From Roseomonas sp. (GTDB lineage Bacteria; Pseudomonadota; Alphaproteobacteria; Acetobacterales; Acetobacteraceae), in contig JADCFN010000021.1 of assembly GCA_020249505.1 (NCBI GenBank), forward strand, positions 19,644 through 83,643: DNA of 64,000 nt. The letters run 5' to 3'. Of the stretch, positions 30,442-39,319 are shown piece by piece. The translations under genes were made by a program, and so were the position numbers. How positions within the stretch are numbered: position 1 is the stretch's first letter; each line of letters begins with the position of its first letter. A model generated the notes under the pieces. The model ran no database searches. It was not told the DNA's origin and was given only the letters and a program-made list of their open reading frames with translations.

Positions 30442-31154
30442 GCGCGGCAGGCCGCGATGAAAGCGCGGAATATCGCAGGATCATCGGGATCAACGGCATA
30501 TTCAGGGTGCCATTGCACGCCAAGCGCGAAGCGGTAGCCGGGATGTTCAATACCCTCGATCACACCATCAGGCGCGAGCGCATTGACCACGCCGCCATCG
30601 CCAATACTCGCCACCGCCTGGTGATGGGCGGAATTCACCGCCATGCGCGGCTTGCCGATGATGCGCGACAGCAAGGTGCCCTCAGCAATGGTCACCTCAT
30701 GCCCCGGTTCCGTGCGCGGATTGGGTTGTTCATGCGCCAAAGCGCCCGGCACCTCATCCGGGATGTGCTGAATAAGGCGCCCACCAAGCGCCACCGCGAG
30801 CAATTGCTGCCCGCCGCAAATCCCAAGCACGGGCTTGTCGCGCGCCAAGGCCGCGCGCGTCGCGGCCATTTCGAAATCCGTCCGCCCTGGCTTCAGCGTG
30901 ACTTTCGGGTGCGGCGCGCCGCCGCCCCAAAGTGCTGGGTCAACATCAAAGGCGCCGCCGGTCACCATCAGCCCATCCACCTCCGCCAGATAGGCTTCCG
31001 CCATTTCGGGGTGATGGGGCAGCGCCACGGGCAAGCCCCCAGCGGCAACAATGGCCGAGAAGTAATTCCGCCGCAGCGCATACCAGGGCAGCTTGGACCA
31101 GCCGCCGGCCTCTTCGGAATCGAGGGTCACACCAATCAGGGGAAGGGATCGCAT
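30438..31154 (-). CDS. Gamma-glutamyl-gamma-aminobutyrate hydrolase-like class I glutamine amidotransferase
   Basis: KPVLGICGGQQLLAVALGG, NSAHHQAVASIGDG, ALGVQWHPEY. Confidence 0.9.
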   Translation of the reverse strand: MRSLPLIGVTLDSEEAGGWSKLPWYALRRNYFSAIVAAGGLPVALPHHPEMAEAYLAEVDGLMVTGGAFDVDPALWGGGAPHPKVTLKPGRTDFEMAATRAALARDKPVLGICGGQQLLAVALGGRLIQHIPDEVPGALAHEQPNPRTEPGHEVTIAEGTLLSRIIGKPRMAVNSAHHQAVASIGDGGVVNALAPDGVIEGIEHPGYRFALGVQWHPEYAVDPDDPAIFRAFIAACRA

Positions 31155-31307
31155 GGCGCAGCTTTAGGGTATTTCGGGGGTAAAGGAAAACGCGCGCCGT
31201 CATCTGCTCGCCGCGTTCGGACCGGATCACACAACAAGGTCACGGTCATTCGCGCTTGCCTGTGAGAGCCAGATTTTCGAGCGAGGGCGGGTTAGACCAA
31301 ATTCCGC

Positions 31308-31670
31308 TCAAGACCCGCGATAGGTCGCGTAGCTCCAAGGCGAACAAAGCAGCGGCACATGGTAATGCCCCTGATCCGCCATCAGCCCAACCGCAAGGGT
31401 CACCACATCCAAAAATGGCACCTCCGCCCCCTGGCCGCGGGCGCGGAAATACTCCGCCACCGCAAAGCGCAATTCATAGCGCCCGGGCTGAAATTCAGCC
31501 GCGCTCATCATCGGGCCATCGGTGCGGCCATCGGCATTGGTGCGCCGCGTGGTCACCAAAACCGGCGCGGGGTCCATGCGCCAAAGCTCCACCGCCATGC
31601 CCTCGGCCGGGATGCCCTCGGCCGTGTTCAGGACATGCGTTGAAAGGGAACCGGGTCCGCTGCGGGCCAT
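31308..31670 (-). CDS. uraH: 5-hydroxyisourate hydrolase
   Basis: GSLSTHVLNTAEGIPAEGMAVELW ... ELRFAVAEYFRARG ... YHVPLLCSPWSYATYRGS (transthyretin-like, C-terminal YRGS). Confidence 0.95.
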   Translation of the reverse strand: MARSGPGSLSTHVLNTAEGIPAEGMAVELWRMDPAPVLVTTRRTNADGRTDGPMMSAAEFQPGRYELRFAVAEYFRARGQGAEVPFLDVVTLAVGLMADQGHYHVPLLCSPWSYATYRGS

Positions 31671-31683
31671 GGGGGATTCTCCT

Positions 31684-32868
31684 TCAATCCAGGGGTGCGC
31701 CGGCGGCGACCCAGGCGATCAGCTTGGCGCGTTGCTCCGCCGTCATCTCCGTCATATTGCCGGGGGGCATGGCTTCGGTCTGCACCTGCTGGCGCATGGC
31801 GGCCGCCCAGCGGCGGATTTGCGCCGGGGTTTCCATGATCACGCCCTTGGGCGCCACCGCAATGCCCTCAAAACTCGGCCGGGCGGCATGGCAGCTTGCG
31901 CAATGGGCGGCGACGATGGCCTGAACTTCCGTGAAGGCGGGAACCTCGGCGGTGGCGAAATCGCGCTTGCCGGATTGCACGATGAAAAACGCCGCGACCA
32001 TGGCCGCCACCGCGCCGGCGGGCAGCCACAGCGCATCCCGCCCCTGTTGGCGCAGCACGAAGAATTGCCGCACCAAGGCGCCGGCCAAGCCAATCACCAG
32101 CAGGATCAGCCAGTTCAGCGGGTGCTGCCAGGTCATGGGGTAATGGGGCGAGATCATGATGAACAGCACAGGCAGCGTCAGATAGGTGTTATGCACGCTC
32201 CGCTGCTTGCCCCAGCGGCCATATTTCGGATCGGGCGTGGCGCCGGCACTCATGGCCGCGACCATTTTGCGCTGGCCCGGGATGATCACCATGGCGACAT
32301 TGGCGACCATGATGGTGCCAGTCATGGCTCCCACCTGCAAAAACGCCCCGCGGCCCGAGAAGACCTGGCAGGACACATAAGCCACCACCGCCAGCGCCAC
32401 GGCGCCGATCACGCCCAATAGCGCCTCATTTTCCCCAAGCTTGGATCGGCAGACCAGGTCATAGGCGACCCAGCCGCCCACCAGCATGGCGGCGCTGATG
32501 CCAATGGCCTGCCAGGGGGAAAGGGGCATCACGGCGGGGTCAATCAGGTAGCTGGAAGCCTGGCCCCAATAGATCAGCACAAAAAGCGCAAAGCCGCTGA
32601 TCCAGGTCCAATAGGCTTCCCATTTGAACCAATGGAGCTTTTCCGGCAGCTTTTCGGGTGCGAGGATGTATTTGCGCTTGTAGTAGAAACCCCCTCCATG
32701 GATCGCCCATTGCTCACCGCGCACCAGCGGGTTCTTGTCCGCCGGCGGGTCAAGCTGATTGTCCAAGGAAATGAAATAGAAGGACGCCCCGATCCAGGCG
32801 ATGCCGGTGATCAGGTGCAGCCAGCGTATGGCCAAATTGACCCATTCGGAAAGGGCGGCGAAATCCAT
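31684..32868 (-). CDS. puuD: Urate hydroxylase PuuD (membrane protein with C-terminal cytochrome c-like domain)
   Basis: WVNLAIRWLHLITGIAWIGASFYFISLDNQLDPP, multi-TM, C-terminal IVAAHCASCHAARPSF heme motif; next to HIU hydrolase. Confidence 0.93.
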   Translation of the reverse strand: MDFAALSEWVNLAIRWLHLITGIAWIGASFYFISLDNQLDPPADKNPLVRGEQWAIHGGGFYYKRKYILAPEKLPEKLHWFKWEAYWTWISGFALFVLIYWGQASSYLIDPAVMPLSPWQAIGISAAMLVGGWVAYDLVCRSKLGENEALLGVIGAVALAVVAYVSCQVFSGRGAFLQVGAMTGTIMVANVAMVIIPGQRKMVAAMSAGATPDPKYGRWGKQRSVHNTYLTLPVLFIMISPHYPMTWQHPLNWLILLVIGLAGALVRQFFVLRQQGRDALWLPAGAVAAMVAAFFIVQSGKRDFATAEVPAFTEVQAIVAAHCASCHAARPSFEGIAVAPKGVIMETPAQIRRWAAAMRQQVQTEAMPPGNMTEMTAEQRAKLIAWVAAGAPLD

Positions 32869-33001
32869 CGGTAATCCCAGGAAAAGGGCTTCTGTTGCAG
32901 CGCCACAATGCGTCGCAAGATGCGATGACGGCAAGGGCTAAGCCGCTCTGGGCGGATTTACCCTTGAAACCGGGCCGAATGAGGCGCAGGAACCGGCCCC
33001 C

Positions 33002-34252
33002 ATGAGCCCCACCCGCCTCTCCCTCCCCAAGGACAAGATCAAGATCCTGTTGCTTGAGGGTATTTCCGATAGCGCTGTCGAGCTGCTGGCCGATGCTGGC
33101 TATCGTTCCGTCAAACGCGAAACCAAGGCGCTGGATGGCCCGGTGCTGGCGCGCGCGCTGAAGGGCGTGCATGTGCTTGGCATCCGGTCCCGCACCCAGG
33201 TGACCGAGGAAGTGCTGGCGGCGGCGGATCGGCTGATCACCATTGGCTGCTTTTGCATCGGCACCAATCAGGTGGCCCTGGAAGCGGCGGCTTCGCGCGG
33301 CATTCCGGTATTCAATGCGCCGTTTTCCAATACGCGGTCGGTTGCGGAACTGACGCTTGGCGAAATCATCATGATGATGCGCGGCGTCTTCCCGAAATCC
33401 AATGCGGCGCATCGTGGGGAATGGGACAAATCGGCAGCGAATAGCTGGGAAGTGCGCGGCAAGACGCTTGGTATTATCGGCTATGGCAATATCGGTGCGC
33501 AGCTTTCGGTGCTGGCGGAAGCTTTCGGCATGCGCGTGATCTATTTTGATCACACGACCAAGCTGCCGCATGGCAATGCGCAGCCCATGCCAAGCCTGCA
33601 TGCGCTGCTGGCCGAATCCGATGCGGTCACGGTGCATGTGCCCGAAACTGCCGAGACCATGGGCATGATTGGCGAAGCTGAAATTCGCGCCATGAAGCCC
33701 GGTGCCGTTTTCGTGAATAATGCGCGCGGCACGGTGGTTGATCTGGAAGCACTCGCGCGTGCGATGAAGGATGGCCATGTGTTAGGCGCGGCGGTGGATG
33801 TTTTCCCCGTGGAGCCATCGCGCAATGGGGAGGCGTTTGTCTCTCCGTTGCAGGGCCTGCCGAATGCGATTTTGACACCGCATATCGGTGGCAGCACCGG
33901 GGAAGCGCAATCGCGCATCGGCCAGGAAGTGGCGCGGAAGTTGATCGATTTTTCAGATACGGCGGCGACGTTTGGCGCGGTGAATTTCCCGCAGGTGCAA
34001 TTGCCGGCGCGGCCATCGGGCGCGCGGTGGACTCATGCGCATCGGGACACGCCGGGGATGCTTTCGCGCATCAATGAGATTTTCGGCCGGCGCAGCTTGA
34101 ACATCTCGGCGCAGTATCTGCAGACGGCGGGCAATATCGGCTATCTGGTGATTGACAGTGCCGAGGCGCGGAAAGAGGCCGAGGAGATTCTGGCTGAATT
34201 GCGCGAATTGCCCGGCACGATCCGCGCGCGATTGATCTACGAACGCCATTGA
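33002..34252 (+). CDS. serA: D-3-phosphoglycerate dehydrogenase
   Basis: GKTLGIIGYGNIGAQLSVLAEAFGMRVIYFD, AVFVNNARGTVVDLEALARAM, C-terminal ACT domain. Confidence 0.96.
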   Translation: MSPTRLSLPKDKIKILLLEGISDSAVELLADAGYRSVKRETKALDGPVLARALKGVHVLGIRSRTQVTEEVLAAADRLITIGCFCIGTNQVALEAAASRGIPVFNAPFSNTRSVAELTLGEIIMMMRGVFPKSNAAHRGEWDKSAANSWEVRGKTLGIIGYGNIGAQLSVLAEAFGMRVIYFDHTTKLPHGNAQPMPSLHALLAESDAVTVHVPETAETMGMIGEAEIRAMKPGAVFVNNARGTVVDLEALARAMKDGHVLGAAVDVFPVEPSRNGEAFVSPLQGLPNAILTPHIGGSTGEAQSRIGQEVARKLIDFSDTAATFGAVNFPQVQLPARPSGARWTHAHRDTPGMLSRINEIFGRRSLNISAQYLQTAGNIGYLVIDSAEARKEAEEILAELRELPGTIRARLIYERH

Positions 34253-34950
34253 AGCCGGCTGCGACATGGCGCCGGTTTGTGGCGCCTTTTGCGGTGGTTG
34301 TGGTGCTTGGTCTGGTTTGGGCCTTGGGTTTGCATCGGCATTTGAGTTTGGATGCGCTGGCCGCGCAGCGTGAGGTTTTGGCTGGTTTGGTGGCAGCCCG
34401 CCCGATGCTGGCGGCCTTGGTGTATGTTGCGGCCTATATCGCCGTGGTTGCGTTTTCCCTGCCGGGTGGTGCGGTGATGACCCTGGCCGGTGGGTTATTG
34501 TTCGGCGCTTTTATTGGCGCGTTCTTGGCGGTGCTGGGTGCGACCATTGGGGCGTCTGTGCTGTTCCTATTGGCGCGGTCGGCTTTTGCGCCTTTGGTGG
34601 CTGGGCGTGCGGAGGGGTTGCTTGGTCCGTTGCGGGCGGGTTTGGCGCGTGATGGTTTCTTTTATTTGTTGAGTTTGCGTCTGGTGCCGGTGTTTCCGTT
34701 TTGGTTGTTGAATTTGGCGCCGGCTTTGCTTGGGATGCGTTTCGCGCCTTATCTGGCTGCGACTTTCTTGGGCATTATCCCCGGCACTTTGGTTTTTGCG
34801 GGCATTGGTGCGGGCCTTGACGAGGTTTTCTTGTCTGGCGGTGTGCCCGACCTTGGTGTGATCTTTTCCCCCGGCGTTTTGCTTCCATTGCTTGGCCTCG
34901 CGCTGCTTTCGTTGTTTGGCGTGTGGTGGCGCCGCCGTAGTTCGCCTTGA
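34249..34950 (+). CDS. TVP38/TMEM64 family (DedA/SNARE-associated) membrane protein
   Basis: FSLPGGAVMTLAGGLLFGAFIGAFLAVLGATIGASVLFLLARSAF, FFYLLSLRLVPVFPFWLLNLAPALLGM; TTG start overlaps the serA TGA. Confidence 0.9.
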   Translation: MKPAATWRRFVAPFAVVVVLGLVWALGLHRHLSLDALAAQREVLAGLVAARPMLAALVYVAAYIAVVAFSLPGGAVMTLAGGLLFGAFIGAFLAVLGATIGASVLFLLARSAFAPLVAGRAEGLLGPLRAGLARDGFFYLLSLRLVPVFPFWLLNLAPALLGMRFAPYLAATFLGIIPGTLVFAGIGAGLDEVFLSGGVPDLGVIFSPGVLLPLLGLALLSLFGVWWRRRSSP

Positions 34951-34967
34951 TTTCGTCCTGGCGGGGT

Positions 34968-35021
34968 CCGGGGTAATACTATTACCCCGGCGGGGGCTCG
35001 GGGGCAGCGCCCCCGTTTTTT
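34968..35021 (+). terminator. Double hairpin; the second is terminator-like
   Basis: CCGGGGTAAT-ACT-ATTACCCCGG, then CGGGGGC-AGC-GCCCCCG followed by TTTTTT. Confidence 0.75.
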
Positions 35022-35034
35022 GAGGATTTTTGTA

Positions 35035-36459
35035 GTGCCAGACACAGACATCGCCATCATCGGCGCCGGTGCTGCCGGCCTTTCGGTTGCTGCGATTTCG
35101 GCTGCGCTCGGCTTTCGGGTGACGTTGATTGAGCGTGGTGAGATGGGTGGTGATTGCCTCAATACGGGTTGTGTGCCGTCCAAGGCGTTGCTTTCGATCG
35201 CGCATTTGGCGGCTGAGGCCAGGCGAGCCCCGCGTTATGGTGTGATGGTGCCGCCGCCCCAGATTGATTGGGCTTTGGTGCAGGCGGCGGTGAAGCGTGC
35301 GATTGGCAGGATTGCGCCGCATGATTCTGAGGAGCGTTTCCGTGGCCTGGGGGTGGAGGTGTTGCGTGCGGGCGCGCATTTCACCGGGCGGGATAGTTTG
35401 GATGTTGGTGGCCAGCGTTTGGTGTTTCGCCGTGCTGTGATTGCCGCGGGGTCGCGTGCGGTGGTGCCGCCGATCCCTGGGCTTGGGCAGGTGCCCTTCC
35501 TGACGCATGAGACGATTTTTGATCTGCCGGCTTGTCCTGAACATTTGCTGGTGTTGGGCGGTGGGCCGATCGGGTTGGAGATGGCTCTGGCGCATCGCCG
35601 GCTGGGGGCGCGGGTGACGGTGGTGGAGCAGGCGCGGATTGCGTCGCGGGAGGATGAGGAATGTGTGGCGGTGCTGCGTGCGGCGCTGCTGGCTGAGGGG
35701 GTGGAGCTTCGCGAGGGGGTTGGCCTGGCCGAGGTTGCGCCGGCGCCTGGCGGCCTGACGGCGCGGCTGGCTGATGGTGCTCAGGTTAGGGCGAGCCATT
35801 TGCTGGTGGCGGTTGGGCGTGCGGCGCGGGTTGAGGGGCTTGGCTTGGAGGCGGCGGGGCTGGTTGGTTCGGCGCGCGGGGTTGCGACCAATCTGGCGCT
35901 GCGTGCCCTTGGTAATCGGCGCATTTGGGTGGCGGGGGATATTGCGGACCCGGTGGGGCTTGGCCCGCGTGCTTTTACGCATGTGGCGTCTCAGCATGCG
36001 GGGATTATTGCAAGGTCCATGCTGTTTCGCCTGCCGGTGCGTTTGGATTACGCGGCCTTGCCGCGGGTGACCTATACCGATCCGGAATTGGCGCAGATTG
36101 GGTTGACCGAGGCCGAGGTGCGGGCCGCGCATGGGGAGGTTCGGGTGCTCAGGCGCGGGCTGGGCGAGAATGATCGCTTGGTGGCGGAGGATCGGGCAGA
36201 GGGGTTGATCAAGCTGATTGCCTCCCCGCGCGGGCGGCTTTTGGGGGCTTCGGTGGTGGGGCCTAGGGCTGGGGATATGGCGGGGATGCTGGGGCTGATG
36301 ATTGGGCGCCGGCTGCCGCTTTCGGCCTTGGCGGGGGTGGTTATGCCCTATCCGACGGTGCAGGAGGCCGCGAAGCGTGCGGCAGGGGATTTTTATGCGC
36401 CGAAACTGGCTTCCCCTCTGGTCAAAAGGCTTTTGGGATTGTTGAAGCACCTGCCCTGA
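35035..36459 (+). CDS. FAD-dependent pyridine nucleotide-disulfide oxidoreductase (MerA/Lpd-like)
   Basis: DIAIIGAGAAGLSVAAISAALGFRVTLIERGEMGGDCLNTGCVPSKALLSIAHLA; no N-terminal HMA domain. Start uncertain (GTG 35035 or codon at 35020). Confidence 0.9.
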   Translation: MPDTDIAIIGAGAAGLSVAAISAALGFRVTLIERGEMGGDCLNTGCVPSKALLSIAHLAAEARRAPRYGVMVPPPQIDWALVQAAVKRAIGRIAPHDSEERFRGLGVEVLRAGAHFTGRDSLDVGGQRLVFRRAVIAAGSRAVVPPIPGLGQVPFLTHETIFDLPACPEHLLVLGGGPIGLEMALAHRRLGARVTVVEQARIASREDEECVAVLRAALLAEGVELREGVGLAEVAPAPGGLTARLADGAQVRASHLLVAVGRAARVEGLGLEAAGLVGSARGVATNLALRALGNRRIWVAGDIADPVGLGPRAFTHVASQHAGIIARSMLFRLPVRLDYAALPRVTYTDPELAQIGLTEAEVRAAHGEVRVLRRGLGENDRLVAEDRAEGLIKLIASPRGRLLGASVVGPRAGDMAGMLGLMIGRRLPLSALAGVVMPYPTVQEAAKRAAGDFYAPKLASPLVKRLLGLLKHLP

Positions 36460-36522
36460 GGCGGTTTCCCTGGCGGGAAATTCAGGCTAATTGCTGTCAA
36501 CTTAAACTGACACAGGTGTTTT

Positions 36523-37317
36523 ATGGAACGCATCCTTGCGGGGCGCTCGGCGCTCGTCACCGGGTCCACTTCAGGCATTGGGCTTGGCATTGCGCTGCTG
36601 CTCGCGGAAGCGGGGGCCAAAGTGATGCTGAATGGGATGGGCAAGCCTGAGGATATCGCCGCAGCCCGCACCAGGGTGGGCGCAGCGATGGGTGGCGGTG
36701 AGGCGCCCTATTCGGCGGCGGATTTATCGAAGCCCGCCGGCGTGCGCGCCATGGTGGCGGAAGCGGAAGGGGCGCTGGGTAGCGTTGATATCCTGGTGAA
36801 TAATGCCGGCATCCAATTCGTGAGCCCGGTCGAAGATTTCCCCGAAGAAAAATGGGATGCGATCATCGCCATCAACATGTCGTCCAATTTCCACGCCATA
36901 CGCGCGGCATTGCCGGGGATGAAGAAGCGCTGCTGGGGGCGGATCATCAATATCGCTTCCGCGCATGGGCTGGTCGCAAGCCCCTATAAGGTCGCTTATG
37001 TTGCGGCCAAGCATGGTGTGGTTGGCATGACCAAGGTGGTGGCTTTGGAAATCGCGGAGACGCCGATCACCTGCAATGCGATCTGCCCTGGTTTTGTGAG
37101 GACACCTTTGGCCGAGGCGCAGGTGAAGCCACTCGCCGATAAATTCGGCATTTCGGAAGAAGCGGCGCTGCGCGATCATTTGCTGGTAAAGCAGCCATCG
37201 CGGCGTTGGATTGAGGTTGAGGATATTGCGCGCATGGCGCTTTATCTGTGCGGCCCCGGATCGGGCGCGGTGAATGGCGCCGCACTTTCCATTGATGGCG
37301 GCTGGCTCGCTGCGTGA
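36523..37317 (+). CDS. 3-hydroxybutyrate dehydrogenase (SDR)
   Basis: ALVTGSTSGIGLGIALLLAEAGAKVMLNG, NIASAHGLVASPYKVAYVAAKHGVVGMTKVVALE, SIDGGWLAA. Confidence 0.92.
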   Translation: MERILAGRSALVTGSTSGIGLGIALLLAEAGAKVMLNGMGKPEDIAAARTRVGAAMGGGEAPYSAADLSKPAGVRAMVAEAEGALGSVDILVNNAGIQFVSPVEDFPEEKWDAIIAINMSSNFHAIRAALPGMKKRCWGRIINIASAHGLVASPYKVAYVAAKHGVVGMTKVVALEIAETPITCNAICPGFVRTPLAEAQVKPLADKFGISEEAALRDHLLVKQPSRRWIEVEDIARMALYLCGPGSGAVNGAALSIDGGWLAA

Positions 37318-38417
37318 TGGACGCGCATAGCCCGGCGGGGAAGGGCGCCGGGATTCCGGCGGATGATTTGTCTTCACCCGCTGTTGCCAAGCCGGTGGCA
37401 AAAAAGCGCCTTAGTCTTGCCTTGCAAGGTGGCGGCACGCATGGCGCCTTCACCTGGGGGGCGATGGAGCGGCTTTTAGAAGATGAGCGCATCGATTTTG
37501 ATGGGTTTTCCGGCACCTCGGCCGGGGCGATCAATGGCGCCATGGTGGTGGAAGGGCTGATTGAAGCTGGCCCTGCTGGCGCGATCAAGGCGCTGGATCG
37601 TTTCTGGCGCAGCATGGCGGCCAATCTTGCGATGAGCCCCCTACAGGCGCTGCCTTGGGAAAAGGCGATGTGGGGGCATGACCTGACCTGGTCCATCGCC
37701 TATCGCACCTTTGATACGCTGTCACGCGTTTTGTCGCCCTATCAGATCAATCCATTCCCGATCAATTACAATCCGCTGCGCGATGCTTTGAACCAGAGCA
37801 TTGATTTTGAGCGGCTGCGCGAAGCCCCCAAGGCGCCGCGCTTGTTTGTTTCGGCAACCAATGTGCGTACCGGCAAGCCGCGCGTTTTCACGCGGCGGGA
37901 ATTGGATGCGGAGGTGTTGCTCGCTTCCGCCTGCCTGCCGCAGGTTTTCAAGGCGGTCGAGATTGATGGCGAATCCTATTGGGATGGCGGCTACCTCGGT
38001 AATCCCGCGTTATGGCCGCTTTATGAACAGGGCGGTCCGCCGGATATCATGCTTATCCAGTTGAACCCGCAAGTGCGCGAAGAAATGCCGACGAGCGCTT
38101 CGGACATTGTTAATAGACTGAATGAAATCACCTTCAATGGTAGTTTGATGGCGGAAATGCGCGCGATTGATTTCGTGCAGCGTTTGCTGGATGCGGGGCG
38201 GCTGGAACAGCCGCGCTATCGGCGGCTTTTCATTCATTTGATCGAGGATGAGGATCGGCTCCGGTCCTTCAAGCTTTCCACGAAGTTCAATGGCGATTGG
38301 GAGTTTTTGTGCATGCTGCGCCAATTCGGGCGCGATGCGGCAGAGAAATGGCTGACGGAACATTTCGATAAGCTCGGCCGCGAAAGCAGCGTGGATATCC
38401 GGGAACGTTTTCTGTGA
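37317..38417 (+). CDS. Patatin-like phospholipase family protein
   Basis: LSLALQGGGTHGAFTWGAMERLLEDERIDFDGFSGTSAGAINGAM (oxyanion loop + GTSAG), YWDGGYLGNPALWPL (Asp). Confidence 0.93.
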   Translation: MDAHSPAGKGAGIPADDLSSPAVAKPVAKKRLSLALQGGGTHGAFTWGAMERLLEDERIDFDGFSGTSAGAINGAMVVEGLIEAGPAGAIKALDRFWRSMAANLAMSPLQALPWEKAMWGHDLTWSIAYRTFDTLSRVLSPYQINPFPINYNPLRDALNQSIDFERLREAPKAPRLFVSATNVRTGKPRVFTRRELDAEVLLASACLPQVFKAVEIDGESYWDGGYLGNPALWPLYEQGGPPDIMLIQLNPQVREEMPTSASDIVNRLNEITFNGSLMAEMRAIDFVQRLLDAGRLEQPRYRRLFIHLIEDEDRLRSFKLSTKFNGDWEFLCMLRQFGRDAAEKWLTEHFDKLGRESSVDIRERFL

Positions 38418-39184
38418 CGGCGAAGGATATTTGGGACGCCAAGACCTATTTGCAATTTGAGGATGAAAGGCTGCGCCCCGCGCTGGATTTGATTGCGCGG
38501 ATTCCGCATGAAGCGCCGAAGCTGGTGGTGGATTTGGGCTGCGGCGCGGGTAATGCGCTGCCGGTGTTGGCGGCGCGTTTTCCTGATGCGCGGGTGATGG
38601 GCGTGGATGGCAGTGCCGCGATGCTGGTGAAGGCTGCTGCGGCGGGATTTGAGACCGATCAGGCTGATATCAGCACTTGGGCACCGCAGACGCCGGTGGA
38701 TGTGATTTTCAGTAATGCCGCGCTGCAATGGTTGGGTGGGCATGAGGCTTTGTTTCCGCGCTTGCTGGAATGCCTGGCACCAGGCGGCGTTTTGGCCGTG
38801 CAAATGCCATCCATGCATGCGGCGCCCTCGCGTGCGGAACAGGACCGGATTGCGCGGGAAGGGCCTTGGGCTGAGGTGTTGCAGCGCGTGAAAAGCGCGC
38901 CGGCCATTCTGACGCCGGAAGCCTATTACGCGCTGCTCAGCCCGCGCGTGGCGAAGCTTGAAATGTGGGTGACGGAATACATCCATGTGATGCGCGACGA
39001 AGACCCAGTGCTGCGCTGGGCCATGGGTACCAGCCTGCGGCCCTTTCTGGATGCGCTGGGAGCAGAAGGCAGCAAGGGGTTTTTGGCAGCCTATGCAGCG
39101 GCGATGCGCGATGCCTATCCGCCGGGGCCGGATGGGGCGGTGCTGCTGCCGTTTCGGCGGTTGTTTGTGCTGGTGCGGAGGTAG
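38414..39184 (+). CDS. Trans-aconitate 2-methyltransferase-like SAM-dependent methyltransferase
   Basis: WDAKTYLQFEDERLRPALDLIARIPHEAPKLVVDLGCGAGNALPVLAARFPDARVMGVDGSAAML. Confidence 0.9.
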   Translation: MTAKDIWDAKTYLQFEDERLRPALDLIARIPHEAPKLVVDLGCGAGNALPVLAARFPDARVMGVDGSAAMLVKAAAAGFETDQADISTWAPQTPVDVIFSNAALQWLGGHEALFPRLLECLAPGGVLAVQMPSMHAAPSRAEQDRIAREGPWAEVLQRVKSAPAILTPEAYYALLSPRVAKLEMWVTEYIHVMRDEDPVLRWAMGTSLRPFLDALGAEGSKGFLAAYAAAMRDAYPPGPDGAVLLPFRRLFVLVRR

Positions 39185-39319
39185 GGAGTAGGAGCGGGCG
39201 GGAATGGCCCTGAGGGGGCCTTTGGTCCGATTATTGCCCCCTGAACCGGCATTTTTGATATTGAAGCCAGCGGGCCTGTTGGGTAGATTAAAAAAGATTA
39301 ACAACGCAGGTGTGAGGGT

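Noticed and set aside
34567-36450. 627-aa minus-strand ORF opposite the TVP38 and flavoprotein genes
   Set aside because: Shadow ORF: Arg/His/Pro/Gln-rich low-complexity translation with no domain logic, antisense to two clear coding genes; expected in high-GC DNA.
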